From NCBI GenBank assembly GCA_964518135.1, contig CAZFEY010000006.1, positions 1 through 31,106 of the forward strand: a stretch of DNA of 31,106 nt. The letters run 5' to 3'. This document shows positions 6,475 through 12,785 of the stretch, piece by piece; within the stretch, counting starts at the first letter, position 1, and the number at the start of each line of letters is the position of its first letter. This DNA is from 2-12-FULL-40-12 sp964518135. Lineage in GTDB: Bacteria > Patescibacteriota > Minisyncoccia > Minisyncoccales > 2-12-FULL-40-12. Made by a program: the position numbers and the translations under genes. The notes below the pieces were generated by a model, which saw only the letters and a list, made by a program, of their open reading frames with translations, did not search any database and was not told the DNA's origin.

Positions 6475-6497
6475 GATAATAAGAATAGCTTTAATCT

Positions 6498-6854
6498 GTG
6501 ATAAATCTGAAGAAGGTATCGGACGTATTAGTTTTAATAGGTGCTGCGATTATTTTTATTTATGCAATTCTCGAAGAAACGGGTTATTTAAATAATGCGA
6601 TTGTAAATCAGCAAGGCTCTCCCAAGAGCGCATTTATTCTTATTGCATTATTCCTGTTGTTCTTGGGAGTATTATTAACGGTTAGAGTCATTATCAGATA
6701 TAAAGAGGGTTATTTCGGAGGTTGGGGATTATTTAGTGGATTAACTATTCGTAAAGAAAAAGACCCAGCCTTTTTTTATCTATCATTTATCGTTATTTTG
6801 ATAATAATTATCTTCCTTTTCTACCTAGCCTTTGCTTTCTTTGGTATTATTTGA
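6498..6854 (+). CDS. Hypothetical membrane protein, three helices
   Basis: A 118-residue protein, not recognised. Hydrophobic helices are visible at about residues 7-24 (VSDVLVLIGAAIIFIYAI), 45-66 (FILIALFLLFLGVLLTVRVI) and 90-117 (AFFYLSFIVILIIIIFLFYL), separated by a basic, Gly-rich loop (IRYKEGYFGGWG). The start codon is GTG at 6498, about 18 nt after a GATAAT box in the tail of repeat copy F; there is no Shine-Dalgarno site. It is a single-gene unit between repeat F and the structured RNA region at 6934. Confidence 0.55.
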   Translation: MINLKKVSDVLVLIGAAIIFIYAILEETGYLNNAIVNQQGSPKSAFILIALFLLFLGVLLTVRVIIRYKEGYFGGWGLFSGLTIRKEKDPAFFYLSFIVILIIIIFLFYLAFAFFGII

Positions 6855-6899
6855 AAATAGGCTTTAATAGCTTTGCTTATTATCGAAGGAAGTTTTTAA

Positions 6900-6927
6900 T
6901 TGACAAAACGTTATTAGGTGCTACATT
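6900..6927 (+). promoter_or_regulatory. Promoter of the candidate structured RNA
   Basis: TTGACA (6900-6905), a 16-bp spacer and TACATT (6922-6927), with transcription expected from about 6934. No start codon with a plausible frame follows before the terminator at 7040. Confidence 0.6.
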
Positions 6928-6933
6928 GTAATT

Positions 6934-7074
6934 GTGCGCACTTTCCTTTTCGCCCGAGAAGGAAACTCTCGGAGCATCAGCAGTTTAGTCGTTGTTTGTA
7001 TCCACGGAGACGATTAATGGTGCTCCGATTGAAAATAATAGGCCCCCTTTCGTAAGATTAGGGGCTTTTATTTT
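6934..7074 (+). ncRNA. Candidate structured RNA ending in an intrinsic terminator
   Basis: About 140 nt with three helical parts. Hairpin 1: TTTCCTTTTC (6942-6951) with GAGAAGGAAA (6956-6965). Main stem: TCGGAGCATC (6969-6978) with GGTGCTCCGA (7019-7028), containing an inner 8-bp stem TTAGTCGT (6985-6992) with ACGATTAA (7010-7017) and a 17-nt loop. An alternative pairing, CCGAGA (6954-6959) with TCTCGG (6967-6972), would break both hairpin 1 and the main stem. A terminator follows at 7040-7074. I do not recognise it as 6S, SRP, RNase P or tmRNA. It could be a trans-acting small RNA or a riboswitch-like leader of the TauE/SafE-like gene downstream. Confidence 0.5.
7040..7074 (+). terminator. 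Intrinsic terminator of the structured RNA
   Basis: GCCCC (7042-7046) pairs with GGGGC (7061-7065), followed by TTTTATTTT. It lies between the structured RNA and the TauE/SafE-like gene. Confidence 0.75.
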
Positions 7075-7111
7075 AAAACAAGTACCAACTTGGTCCCATA
7101 GGGGTAGGAGC
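7075..7111 (+). repeat. Modular intergenic repeat, copy G (module 1, diverged)
   Basis: AACAAGTACCAACTTGGTCC, then CATAGGGGTAGGAGC: a diverged module 1 between the terminator and the TauE/SafE gene. Modules 2 and 3 are absent. Confidence 0.6.
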
Positions 7112-7138
7112 TTAGTGGTGAAAAATATCCTGGATGGG

Positions 7139-7144
7139 TATAAT
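7139..7144 (+). promoter_or_regulatory. -10 box of the TauE/SafE gene
   Basis: TATAAT ending exactly 6 nt before the ATG at 7151, so transcription should begin at the start codon. The -35 region is weak. Confidence 0.5.
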
Positions 7145-7150
7145 AAAATT

Positions 7151-7876
7151 ATGGATTTATTATTTTTACCAATTGCTTTTGTTTCAGAAATTATAGGTAC
7201 AATTGCAGGTTTCGGTTCTTCTACAATTGCATTACCTCTGAGTCTATTTATTTTTGATTTTCATACCGCCCTTGCCTTGGTGGCTTTTTTGCATATCTTT
7301 GGAAATATAAGCAGAATAAGTTTTTTCAAGCACGGGCTAAATGGGCGAATGCTACTTATGTTTGGGGTGCCAAGTATAATTTTTACTCTAATTGGGGCAT
7401 TTCTTGTAGAAAGTATTTCGCAAAATTTATTGAAAATGATTTTAGGTCTTTTTCTTGTTATATATACTTTTTGGTCTTGGTCAGGGAAATTACAAATAAA
7501 ACAATCTTTCACAACATCCACGATAGGTGGTAGTTTATCGGGCTTCTTTGCTGGATTGATAGGAACTGGCGGAGCTCTACGGGGTGCGTTTTTAACAGCA
7601 TTTGGATTGCCAAAAGAAAAATATATAGCCACGGCTGCTGCAATTGCATTGGCGGTTGATATAACAAGGTTGCCTGTATATCTAAAGGGGGGATTTTTAG
7701 AATCACGGCTCTATTGGACGCTTCCTGTTATATTGATAATTGCTCTGTGCGGGTCTTTTGCGGGAAAGCAAATAACAGATAGGATTTCCCAGTCAGTATT
7801 CAGGCGTATTGTACTGGTGACCATTTTTATAGTCGCACTTAAATTTATTATTGATTGGTTGATTAATATTCTATAG
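7151..7876 (+). CDS. TauE/SafE family membrane transporter
   Basis: A 241-residue integral membrane protein with about eight hydrophobic segments in two similar halves. Family signatures are FVSEIIGTIAGFGSSTIALP near the N-terminus and GFFAGLIGTGGALRGAFLTA in the middle, the duplicated Gly-rich motif of TauE/SafE anion exporters (sulfite, sulfonate and related anions). The exact substrate cannot be read from sequence. I chose the ATG at 7151: it gives the family-like N-terminus, has a TATAAT box 6 nt upstream, and the longer frame from a TTG at 6992 runs through the structured RNA and its terminator. The length is normal for the family. The upstream RNA and terminator might control it. Confidence 0.85.
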   Translation: MDLLFLPIAFVSEIIGTIAGFGSSTIALPLSLFIFDFHTALALVAFLHIFGNISRISFFKHGLNGRMLLMFGVPSIIFTLIGAFLVESISQNLLKMILGLFLVIYTFWSWSGKLQIKQSFTTSTIGGSLSGFFAGLIGTGGALRGAFLTAFGLPKEKYIATAAAIALAVDITRLPVYLKGGFLESRLYWTLPVILIIALCGSFAGKQITDRISQSVFRRIVLVTIFIVALKFIIDWLINIL

Positions 7877-7952
7877 ACATTGCATAGGTTGGATAAATCT
7901 TCAAAAGTTCAATTCCTTCTTTAATTTGTTTCCAATTAAGAGCTCTTGGCTT

Positions 7953-8058
7953 ATTCCACAGGGCAAGGCCTGACAATACTTGTCAAAATCTAAGATACCA
8001 AAGAATCGTTTTTGGGTTTCGCTCGTAAGCTATGACTGAGAGTGGTTTTTTTTGATAG
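7953..8058 (+). repeat. Modular intergenic repeat, copy H (modules 2 and 3, weak module 1)
   Basis: A weak module 1 (TTCCACAGGGCAAGGC), module 2 CTGACAATACTTGTCAAAATC, written as TGACAA-TAC-TTGTCA, and module 3 from 7998 (CCAAAGAATCG, the CTCGTAAGCTATGACTGAG core and GTGGTTTTTTTT). Module 3 is almost identical to copy F over about 55 bp, implying recent duplication or conserved function. Confidence 0.75.
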
Positions 8059-8157
8059 GGTTAAGTCCGTTTTATTTGTAGAAGTTTTTTCATAATTGTG
8101 ATACCTTAAATATCAGTTCCAACACTAAAATAAATATCTTGAAAGAGGGTGATAATC

Positions 8158-8544
8158 GTGGTTCCTAAATTTGTATCCTTCAACGCTCTAAGGGAAGCGC
8201 TAGACGAATGTCAGATTGATACTTCGTCATCCCCACGCATAGGTCGGAAAATAGTTGATGGTTGGTATTTGGAGGGTCAAATCGTTATTAAAGACACCCC
8301 AAGGACCACCAATGTTGTCCTCAATCTGATCCATGAAGCGATTCATCATCTTTATCCCAAGATGACGGAGACGCAAGTCGAAGAGTTGGCTAAAAGAACT
8401 TTTTCAAACTGTACGACCCGTGAGATTTGGTTGCTAGAGAGATATGTAGATATTTCATCCCGCACCGTCAATACTGGTCATCGTGGTGATGGTAGATTGC
8501 GAGCAGCAAAAACCAACACCAGCAAAAAAAGAAAGCGCCGCTAG
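8158..8544 (+). CDS. Small protein with HExxH zinc-peptidase motif
   Basis: A 128-residue protein, probably a cytoplasmic zincin. HEAIH at residues 59-63 (LNLIHEAIHHLYPKMTETQV) is a zinc-binding HExxH; Glu71 or Glu75 could be the third ligand. The pattern resembles SprT or ImmA-like minimal peptidases, but the family is not certain. The C-terminus is basic (KTNTSKKRKRR), which could bind nucleic acid. The start is GTG at 8158: AGAGGGTGAT lies at ideal Shine-Dalgarno distance, whereas the GTG at 8149 overlaps that site. It is one of only three genes in the window with a clear Shine-Dalgarno sequence. Its TAG stop lies within its terminator hairpin. Confidence 0.65.
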   Translation: MVPKFVSFNALREALDECQIDTSSSPRIGRKIVDGWYLEGQIVIKDTPRTTNVVLNLIHEAIHHLYPKMTETQVEELAKRTFSNCTTREIWLLERYVDISSRTVNTGHRGDGRLRAAKTNTSKKRKRR

Positions 8545-8555
8545 GCGCTTTTAAT
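8532..8555 (+). terminator. Intrinsic terminator overlapping the zincin stop codon
   Basis: AAAGCGCC (8532-8539), loop GCTA, GGCGCTTT (8544-8551), then TTAATTT. The stop codon (8542-8544) is in the loop and first stem base. Confidence 0.8.
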
Positions 8556-8584
8556 TTGTTATCTGAACAGATTCTCAACTATTT

Positions 8585-8608
8585 ATTCGAGCGGTTTTTT
8601 GGTATAAT
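8585..8608 (+). promoter_or_regulatory. Repeat module 3 tail ending in a perfect -10 box
   Basis: TTCGAGCGGTTTTTTGG followed by TATAAT (8603-8608). It matches the tails of the modular repeats, here with the consensus -10 sequence, and would drive the small basic peptide gene at 8650. Confidence 0.55.
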
Positions 8609-8649
8609 GAAATATCAAAGGTTAGAGCAATAATTAACGGAATACGCGC

Positions 8650-8772
8650 ATGTCAAAAAGAAGTACTGGACTAACTACGCATAAAAAATCAAAGCATTCT
8701 CACAAAACCAAAAAGCGTCTGGCGGCAAAGAGAGTTATGTTAGAGAAGAAGAAAAAGAAAAAACATAAATAA
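8650..8772 (+). CDS. 40-residue lysine-rich basic peptide
   Basis: A 40-codon ORF, MSKRSTGLTTHKKSKHSHKT followed by KKRLAAKRVMLEKKKKKKHK. It is very rich in Lys, Arg and His, like small ribosome- or nucleic-acid-binding proteins, but I cannot match it to a named ribosomal protein. Support for it being a gene: a perfect TATAAT box 41 nt upstream at 8603, a terminator starting at the stop codon (8771), and no competing ORF. There is no Shine-Dalgarno site. It converges on typA. Confidence 0.55.
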   Translation: MSKRSTGLTTHKKSKHSHKTKKRLAAKRVMLEKKKKKKHK

Positions 8773-8799
8773 AAAAAGAGCCGTTATGGCTCTTTTTTT
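8771..8799. terminator. Bidirectional terminator between the basic peptide gene and typA
   Basis: AAAAAAAGAGCC (8771-8782), loop GTTAT, GGCTCTTTTTTT (8788-8799). The A-run and T-run make it work in both directions for the two convergent genes. Confidence 0.85.
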
Positions 8800-8819
8800 G
8801 AATTCGTTCTTGTTCGCTT

Positions 8820-10613
8820 CTATTTTTCTCTTTTATCGCGCACTCGATCTATCTCTGTGAGTAATCTTTTCCTTAGTCTTATGCTTTTTGGCATTACCTC
8901 CAGATATTCATCATCATTCATTATTTCCAATCCTCTTTCTAGGGTAAGTTTAATAGGGGGTACGAGAGATATTGCTTCATCAGAACTTTTCGATCTCATA
9001 TTCGTGAGCTGTTTTCCTTTCGTGGGATTAACCGACATATCATTCCCCTTGGAGACATTTCCGATCACCATACCTTCATAAACTTCTGTTCCGGGACCAA
9101 TATAAAGAGTTCCTCTTTCTTGCAGATTCCAGAGAGCATAACCCAATGCTTTCCCTGTTATCATTGAAACCATAGAGCCCACTGTTCTGCGCTCTATTTC
9201 TCCCACATACGGGCGAAAACCAATTACCTGACTGCAAATTACTCCTTCTCCGTGAGTGTCTATCGTAAACTCGCCACGGTAACCAAGAAAACCTCTAGTA
9301 GGGATTTCAAATATTATTCTTGTGTGTCCTTCTTCCGGATTGGCGCTTAAAACAACCCCTTTTCTTTTTGAAAGCTTTTCAATAACTACTCCCATCATTT
9401 CATTTGGTATGTCAATTGTTATTTCTTCAAACGGTTCAAGTTTTATTCCACTTTCTTCTTTCAAAACAACTTGAGGTTGAGATATCTGGAGTTCATATCC
9501 TTCGCGCCTCATATTTTCCAAGAGTATTGCAATGTGAAGTTCGCCCCTTCCGTAAACTTTAAAATATTTACTGGAAGAAAAGTCTATTTTTAACCCGACG
9601 TTTACCTCAAGTTCTTTTTCCAACCTTGCCTTTATTTGTCTGCTGGTTACAAATTTTCCTTCCCGGCCGGCGAAAGGGGAGTTGTTAACATAAAAATTCA
9701 AAGAGATGGTTGGCTCGTCGATATTTATAGCCGGTAAAGCCTCTTCGGAAATATCGTTACAGATCGTTTCTCCAATATAAATGTCGGGTAGGCCAGCCAT
9801 CATTACTATGTCTCCAGACCTTGCTTCGTTTATTTCTTCTCTATCGAGGCCATGAAAACTAAAAATCTTGGTAATTTTTCCCTGCCTTGAATCGCCTGAC
9901 GAAGGTTTTTTCACAAAAACGCTATCTCCTGATTTTATTGTTCCTTGATATATTCTGCCGATAGCCAACCTTCCCATAAAATCGTCATAAGCTAAATTAA
10001 ATGGTTGGAATTTAAAAGGTTTTTCATCTAATTCATTCGAAGAAGCAACTGGAACTTCTTTTAGTATTACATCTAATAACGGAGTAAGATCGTTTGATTC
10101 GTCGCTTGGATTCAGCTTTGCGACCCCGTTTTTCGCAATAGCATAAACAGTTACGAAATTTATTTGTTCGTTGGTGGCGCCAAGTTCCATAAATAATGAA
10201 AAAATTTCATCATGAACCCACGAAGGCCTTGCTGCTGGTTTGTCTATTTTGTTGATTACGACTATTGGCTTTAACCCAAGCTCCAAAGATTTTTTCAAAA
10301 CAAACCTTGTTTGGGGCATTGGTCCATCTTGGGCGTCAACCAATAAAAGTACTGAATCAATAGAGCGTAAAATGCGCTCTACTTCAGAGCTAAAATCCGC
10401 ATGCCCTGGAGTATCCACCAAATTAATCTTAGTGTCTTTGTAAAATATGGATGCGTTTTTCGAATAAATAGTAATTCCACGCTCTCTTTCAAGATCGTTT
10501 ATATCCATACTCACTCCTTCTCCTGCCATCCCTGTTTGGCGCATCAATGCGTCAGTTAGGCTTGTCTTACCATGGTCAACATGGGCAATGATTGCAATAT
10601 TTCTTATTTGCAT
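8820..10613 (-). CDS. typA: GTPase TypA/BipA
   Basis: A 597-residue ribosome-associated translational GTPase of the EF-G/LepA group, which aids ribosome assembly and stress adaptation. G1 is AHVDHGKT at residues 10-17, switch II is DTPGHADF, and G4 is NKID. Domain II, then the EF-G-like domains (MGVVIEKLSKRKGVVLSANP) and the TypA C-terminal domain (RGTLYIGPGTEVYEGMVIGN) follow in the usual order; the length is normal. I chose the ATG at 10613 (MQIRNIAIIAHVDHGK), the family-typical start, over a TTG at 10619. No Shine-Dalgarno site is visible. The start region is part of a tandem duplication (10603-10662). It is transcribed alone on the minus strand and shares a bidirectional terminator with the peptide gene at 8650. 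Confidence 0.95.
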   Translation of the reverse strand: MQIRNIAIIAHVDHGKTSLTDALMRQTGMAGEGVSMDINDLERERGITIYSKNASIFYKDTKINLVDTPGHADFSSEVERILRSIDSVLLLVDAQDGPMPQTRFVLKKSLELGLKPIVVINKIDKPAARPSWVHDEIFSLFMELGATNEQINFVTVYAIAKNGVAKLNPSDESNDLTPLLDVILKEVPVASSNELDEKPFKFQPFNLAYDDFMGRLAIGRIYQGTIKSGDSVFVKKPSSGDSRQGKITKIFSFHGLDREEINEARSGDIVMMAGLPDIYIGETICNDISEEALPAINIDEPTISLNFYVNNSPFAGREGKFVTSRQIKARLEKELEVNVGLKIDFSSSKYFKVYGRGELHIAILLENMRREGYELQISQPQVVLKEESGIKLEPFEEITIDIPNEMMGVVIEKLSKRKGVVLSANPEEGHTRIIFEIPTRGFLGYRGEFTIDTHGEGVICSQVIGFRPYVGEIERRTVGSMVSMITGKALGYALWNLQERGTLYIGPGTEVYEGMVIGNVSKGNDMSVNPTKGKQLTNMRSKSSDEAISLVPPIKLTLERGLEIMNDDEYLEVMPKSIRLRKRLLTEIDRVRDKREK

Positions 10614-10680
10614 AAACAAGGCTTATTTTTATAATAAGACTTATTTGCATAAACAAGGCTTAATAAGACTTATCTGCATA
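10603..10680 (-). repeat. Tandem duplication covering the typA start region
   Basis: A 23-bp sequence at 10603-10625, containing the typA ATG and first codons, is repeated exactly at 10640-10662; a shorter partial copy (CTTATCTGCATA) begins at 10669. Copy offsets are 37 and 29 bp. The upstream copy recreates an ATG-CAA-ATA-AG start that is out of frame with typA and would read a short overlapping upstream ORF. Confidence 0.8.
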
Positions 10681-10989
10681 GATAGTGATTAAACAAAAAA
10701 ATACGCGCTCGCGTAATTAGTCACAGATTATTTATACTATAAGATCGAAAAAGAAGCAAATTTTATCCAAAACAGATTATAGCTTTGTTTTATAGACAGA
10801 GCCAAAACCCCATTTTTTAGGGAGAACACTTTTAATTTAGCTAGCTTTTTTGAGAGAATAATGCTATTATAATGTTAAGGGTATTGAGAGTTCTGGACTA
10901 CAAATAGTTTCTAAGTCATCGTTAAATAATACACTCGATAGCGCTATTTGCAACTCATATAATATTTAAGAGCCGTTTTTCGTTTAAAA
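10614..10989. other. Gene-free region between divergent typA and the 10990 gene
   Basis: Holds the typA tandem repeats at its left end, a short palindrome ACGCGCTCGCGT (10703-10714), and two plus-strand TATAAT boxes (10868-10873 and 10958-10963). The latter lies 26 nt before the ATG at 10990 and is its likely -10 box. I see no further coding sequence or RNA gene. Confidence 0.4.
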
Positions 10990-11208
10990 ATGAATAAAAA
11001 ACAGCAATTCCTAACAGAGCACAATAGCTTGGCCCCTTTAAATTTGCGCGCTACCGCATCTTTACTTTCCCGTTTCAGAATAGAAAAAGCGTCGCTTTTT
11101 AAGGGCAATGATTGGTCTATCGATAAACTTAGGAGGCCTTTTATTCTGTGGCTTACCTCTTTAACGCAGAAAGAAAAAACAGATATAGAGAAAAACGATA
11201 AAGCATAG
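10990..11208 (+). CDS. Small hypothetical protein
   Basis: A 72-residue basic soluble protein (core APLNLRATASLLSRFRIEKA and WSIDKLRRPFILWLTSLTQK). No domain is recognised and there is no membrane segment. The ATG at 10990 follows a TATAAT box at 10958-10963 by 26 nt; there is no Shine-Dalgarno site. It is followed after 8 nt by a 25-codon basic peptide ORF, which suggests a small operon. Its composition (many Arg and Lys, one Trp-rich stretch) would suit nucleic-acid binding, but this is speculation. Confidence 0.5.
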   Translation: MNKKQQFLTEHNSLAPLNLRATASLLSRFRIEKASLFKGNDWSIDKLRRPFILWLTSLTQKEKTDIEKNDKA

Positions 11209-11216
11209 GTTTTAAT

Positions 11217-11294
11217 ATGAAAAATAAAAAAAGCAAAAATTACAGCAAAAGCAGGATAAATCGTAAGCGATTTTTAAGAAAGCATCGCCAGTAA
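11217..11294 (+). CDS. 25-residue basic peptide
   Basis: The ORF MKNKKSKNYSKSRINRKRFL ending RKHRQ. Half of the residues are Lys or Arg. It starts 8 nt after the preceding gene stops, so it is likely cotranscribed and may be translationally coupled. Short Lys/Arg-rich peptides of this kind are often ribosome-associated, but I cannot assign a family, and at this length a chance ORF remains possible. Confidence 0.35.
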   Translation: MKNKKSKNYSKSRINRKRFLRKHRQ

Positions 11295-11330
11295 GTTTAT
11301 AATTATTTTCCCAAAGAGGAAGTCTTTGGT

Positions 11331-11358
11331 TTGACACACGTTCTTAATATGTTATTTA
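11331..11358 (+). promoter_or_regulatory. Promoter of the 11404 gene
   Basis: TTGACA (11331-11336), 16-bp spacer, TATTTA (11353-11358), giving a leader of roughly 40 nt with a Shine-Dalgarno site (GGAG and GAGG, 11388-11397). Confidence 0.5.
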
Positions 11359-11403
11359 TTAATCTAGAATAATTTAAAAATTAAACAGGAGACGAGGTGT
11401 AGA

Positions 11404-11622
11404 ATGGAGAATGAAGACGGAGAGTATAACGTTGTATTTGAGGATGAGAATTGCTGCTGGTATTCTTCGTGGCCATCTAGAGAGGCATTTGAGAAAGACA
11501 GGGCAATGGCCAATAAAGTAGTGGAGGAGGGTGTTTCCAAGGATCGAGCCAGGGAGATTTGCGAACGCAAAAACGCTGTAATTGGGCTAAAAACCATTTC
11601 CAAGTCGATTGGTCTTGGATGA
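11404..11622 (+). CDS. Small acidic hypothetical protein with strong Shine-Dalgarno site
   Basis: A 72-residue acidic protein (MENEDGEYNVVFEDENCCWY, then SSWPSREAFEKDRAMANKVV) with a beta-rich first half and a helical second half; I do not recognise it. The ATG at 11404 follows GGAGACGAGGTG at good Shine-Dalgarno spacing, unlike most genes here, which have none. A TTGACA promoter (11331) precedes it and an intrinsic terminator (11650) follows, so it is a complete single-gene unit. The strong site and isolated organisation are compatible with acquisition from elsewhere. Confidence 0.6.
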   Translation: MENEDGEYNVVFEDENCCWYSSWPSREAFEKDRAMANKVVEEGVSKDRAREICERKNAVIGLKTISKSIGLG

Positions 11623-11649
11623 TGGGTTCCAGCGTTGGTTGTGAATTAA

Positions 11650-11679
11650 AAGTCGCCATTACGTTGTGGCGATTTTTTT
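11650..11679 (+). terminator. Intrinsic terminator
   Basis: TCGCCA (11653-11658) pairs with TGGCGA (11667-11672), extended by A/T pairs and followed by seven T. Confidence 0.85.
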
Positions 11680-11713
11680 GATAAAATAAAAAATATTAAA
11701 ATTTAATTAATGT

Positions 11714-12202
11714 ATGGATACAAAAGAATATCAAGAAAATATAATAAGCTTATTGGCGAACCACGAAATGGCTCTAAGTGATTTATATGAATTATATTGT
11801 GATAAATCGTCAGAATACAGGTTGTTCTGGTTAGACATATCCAGAGAAGAAATAATACATGCCAGATGGATTTACCAGCTCGAGGAGAGTATCAGAAAAG
11901 GATTTGTGCACTTTAACGAAGAAAGATTTAAGGCTGAATTGATTCAAAGCAATATAGATTTTATAAAAAAAGAGATGGAAAAGGCGCAAAAGGAAGATAT
12001 ATCGGATATGGGTGCTTTGGCAATGGCATATTATTTGGAAGATGCTCTGTTGGAGAAAAAATTCTTCGAGATTTTTGAAGGAGATTCCGTGGAATTCAAA
12101 AATGTTTTAAAAAATCTAGCTAGAGCCACTGAGGAGCATAGGGAAAGAATAAAAGAGACCCTGAAGAAAGAGAGAAAAAAGCATGGATTTCCAGTAGAAT
12201 GA
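11714..12202 (+). CDS. Ferritin-like/rubrerythrin-type diiron protein
   Basis: A 162-residue all-helical protein resembling a ferritin-like four-helix bundle. Possible iron ligands are Glu18 (NHEMALSDLYELY), Glu46 and His49 (SREEIIHARW), Glu109/Glu114 (YYLEDALLEKKF) and Glu141/His142 (RATEEHRERI). The first three helices match the ExxH logic well; the last has E-H adjacent rather than E-x-x-H, so the site is near-canonical rather than exact. Rubrerythrin-like proteins handle peroxide or store iron in the cytoplasm, which suits an anaerobe facing oxygen. No rubredoxin domain is present. Its TGA stop overlaps the ATG of the IPP isomerase gene by 4 nt (ATGA), so the two are probably translationally coupled. 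Confidence 0.65.
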   Translation: MDTKEYQENIISLLANHEMALSDLYELYCDKSSEYRLFWLDISREEIIHARWIYQLEESIRKGFVHFNEERFKAELIQSNIDFIKKEMEKAQKEDISDMGALAMAYYLEDALLEKKFFEIFEGDSVEFKNVLKNLARATEEHRERIKETLKKERKKHGFPVE

Positions 12203-12720
12203 CAAAGGATTATAAGCCACAGGTAGTCTTGGTCAATAAAGGAAATAGAAAAATTGGCATTGAAGAAAAATTAAAAGCCCACAAGAAAGGCAAGCTCCAT
12301 AGGGCTTTTTCTGTTTTTGTTTTTAATCCAAAAGGAGAATTACTTATTCAGCAAAGGGCAAAAACCAAATATCATTCCGGCGGGCTATGGTCTAATACTG
12401 CTTGTAGCCATCCACAGCCAAGGGAAACTTGCAATCAAGCGGCTCATAAGGCATTAATAAAAGAGATGGGTTTTGATTGTAAGTTAAAGAAGGCGTTTAA
12501 TTTTATCTATAGGGTAGATTTGCAGAATGGCTTAACGGAATACGAATATGACTGTGTTTTTTTTGGAGAGTTTGATGGTGAACCAAAGCCAAGCCACAAA
12601 GAAGTTATGGGTTATAAATGGGTTTCCTTGAGAGAATTGAGGCGGGACATAACAAAAAAACCAAAAAAATATTCTGCTTGGTTTAAAATAGCCTTAGAAA
12701 AAATTATCACAAATCAATAA
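12199..12720 (+). CDS. idi: Isopentenyl-diphosphate delta-isomerase, type 1
   Basis: Interconverts IPP and DMAPP, the two C5 isoprenoid precursors. The 173-residue protein has the Nudix-fold IDI1 signatures: KGKLHRAFSVFVFN, QQRAKTKYHSGGLWSNTACS, then HPQPRE, and LTEYEYDCVF. Predicted catalytic residues are Cys69 and Glu116, and metal ligands His28, His34, His71, Glu114 and Glu116, all present. The length is close to the bacterial enzyme (about 180 residues). The ATG overlaps the stop of the ferritin-like gene by 4 nt. No other isoprenoid gene is in the window, so the source of IPP cannot be judged here; scavenging is one possibility. Confidence 0.95.
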   Translation: MTKDYKPQVVLVNKGNRKIGIEEKLKAHKKGKLHRAFSVFVFNPKGELLIQQRAKTKYHSGGLWSNTACSHPQPRETCNQAAHKALIKEMGFDCKLKKAFNFIYRVDLQNGLTEYEYDCVFFGEFDGEPKPSHKEVMGYKWVSLRELRRDITKKPKKYSAWFKIALEKIITNQ

Positions 12721-12785
12721 TGTGTTATTTCTATAATTCCTAGCGATATTGTGGGTTGTTGATGAACGCAGTAAGATATAAATAT

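Larger units (their letters stand above)
6141..6497 (+). other. Gene-free region with repeats E and F and a hairpin cluster
   Basis: Contains repeat copy E (6148-6171), three inverted repeats (6183-6205, 6213-6234, 6248-6285) and the complete repeat copy F (6350-6474). The clearest hairpin is GAACTCTCC (6248-6256) with GGAGAGTTC (6277-6285), enclosing GAGT/ACTC. No T-run follows these hairpins, so they are not simple intrinsic terminators. No coding sequence is apparent. Confidence 0.6.

Noticed and set aside
6992..7150. N-terminal extension of the TauE/SafE protein from a TTG start
   Set aside because: The extension runs through a stable RNA structure and an intrinsic terminator, does not look like family sequence, and a TATAAT box sits 6 nt before the ATG at 7151.
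1880..8608. Array as a classical integron with attC sites
   Set aside because: TTCTAAC just after several stop codons resembles the attC R'' end, but no paired GTTRRRY core is found at the other end of the repeats, and no integrase gene is in the window.
1880..8608. CRISPR array
   Set aside because: The repeats are irregularly spaced, separated by genes, and diverged; no spacer-like periodicity and no cas genes other than a lone Cas4-like nuclease are present.
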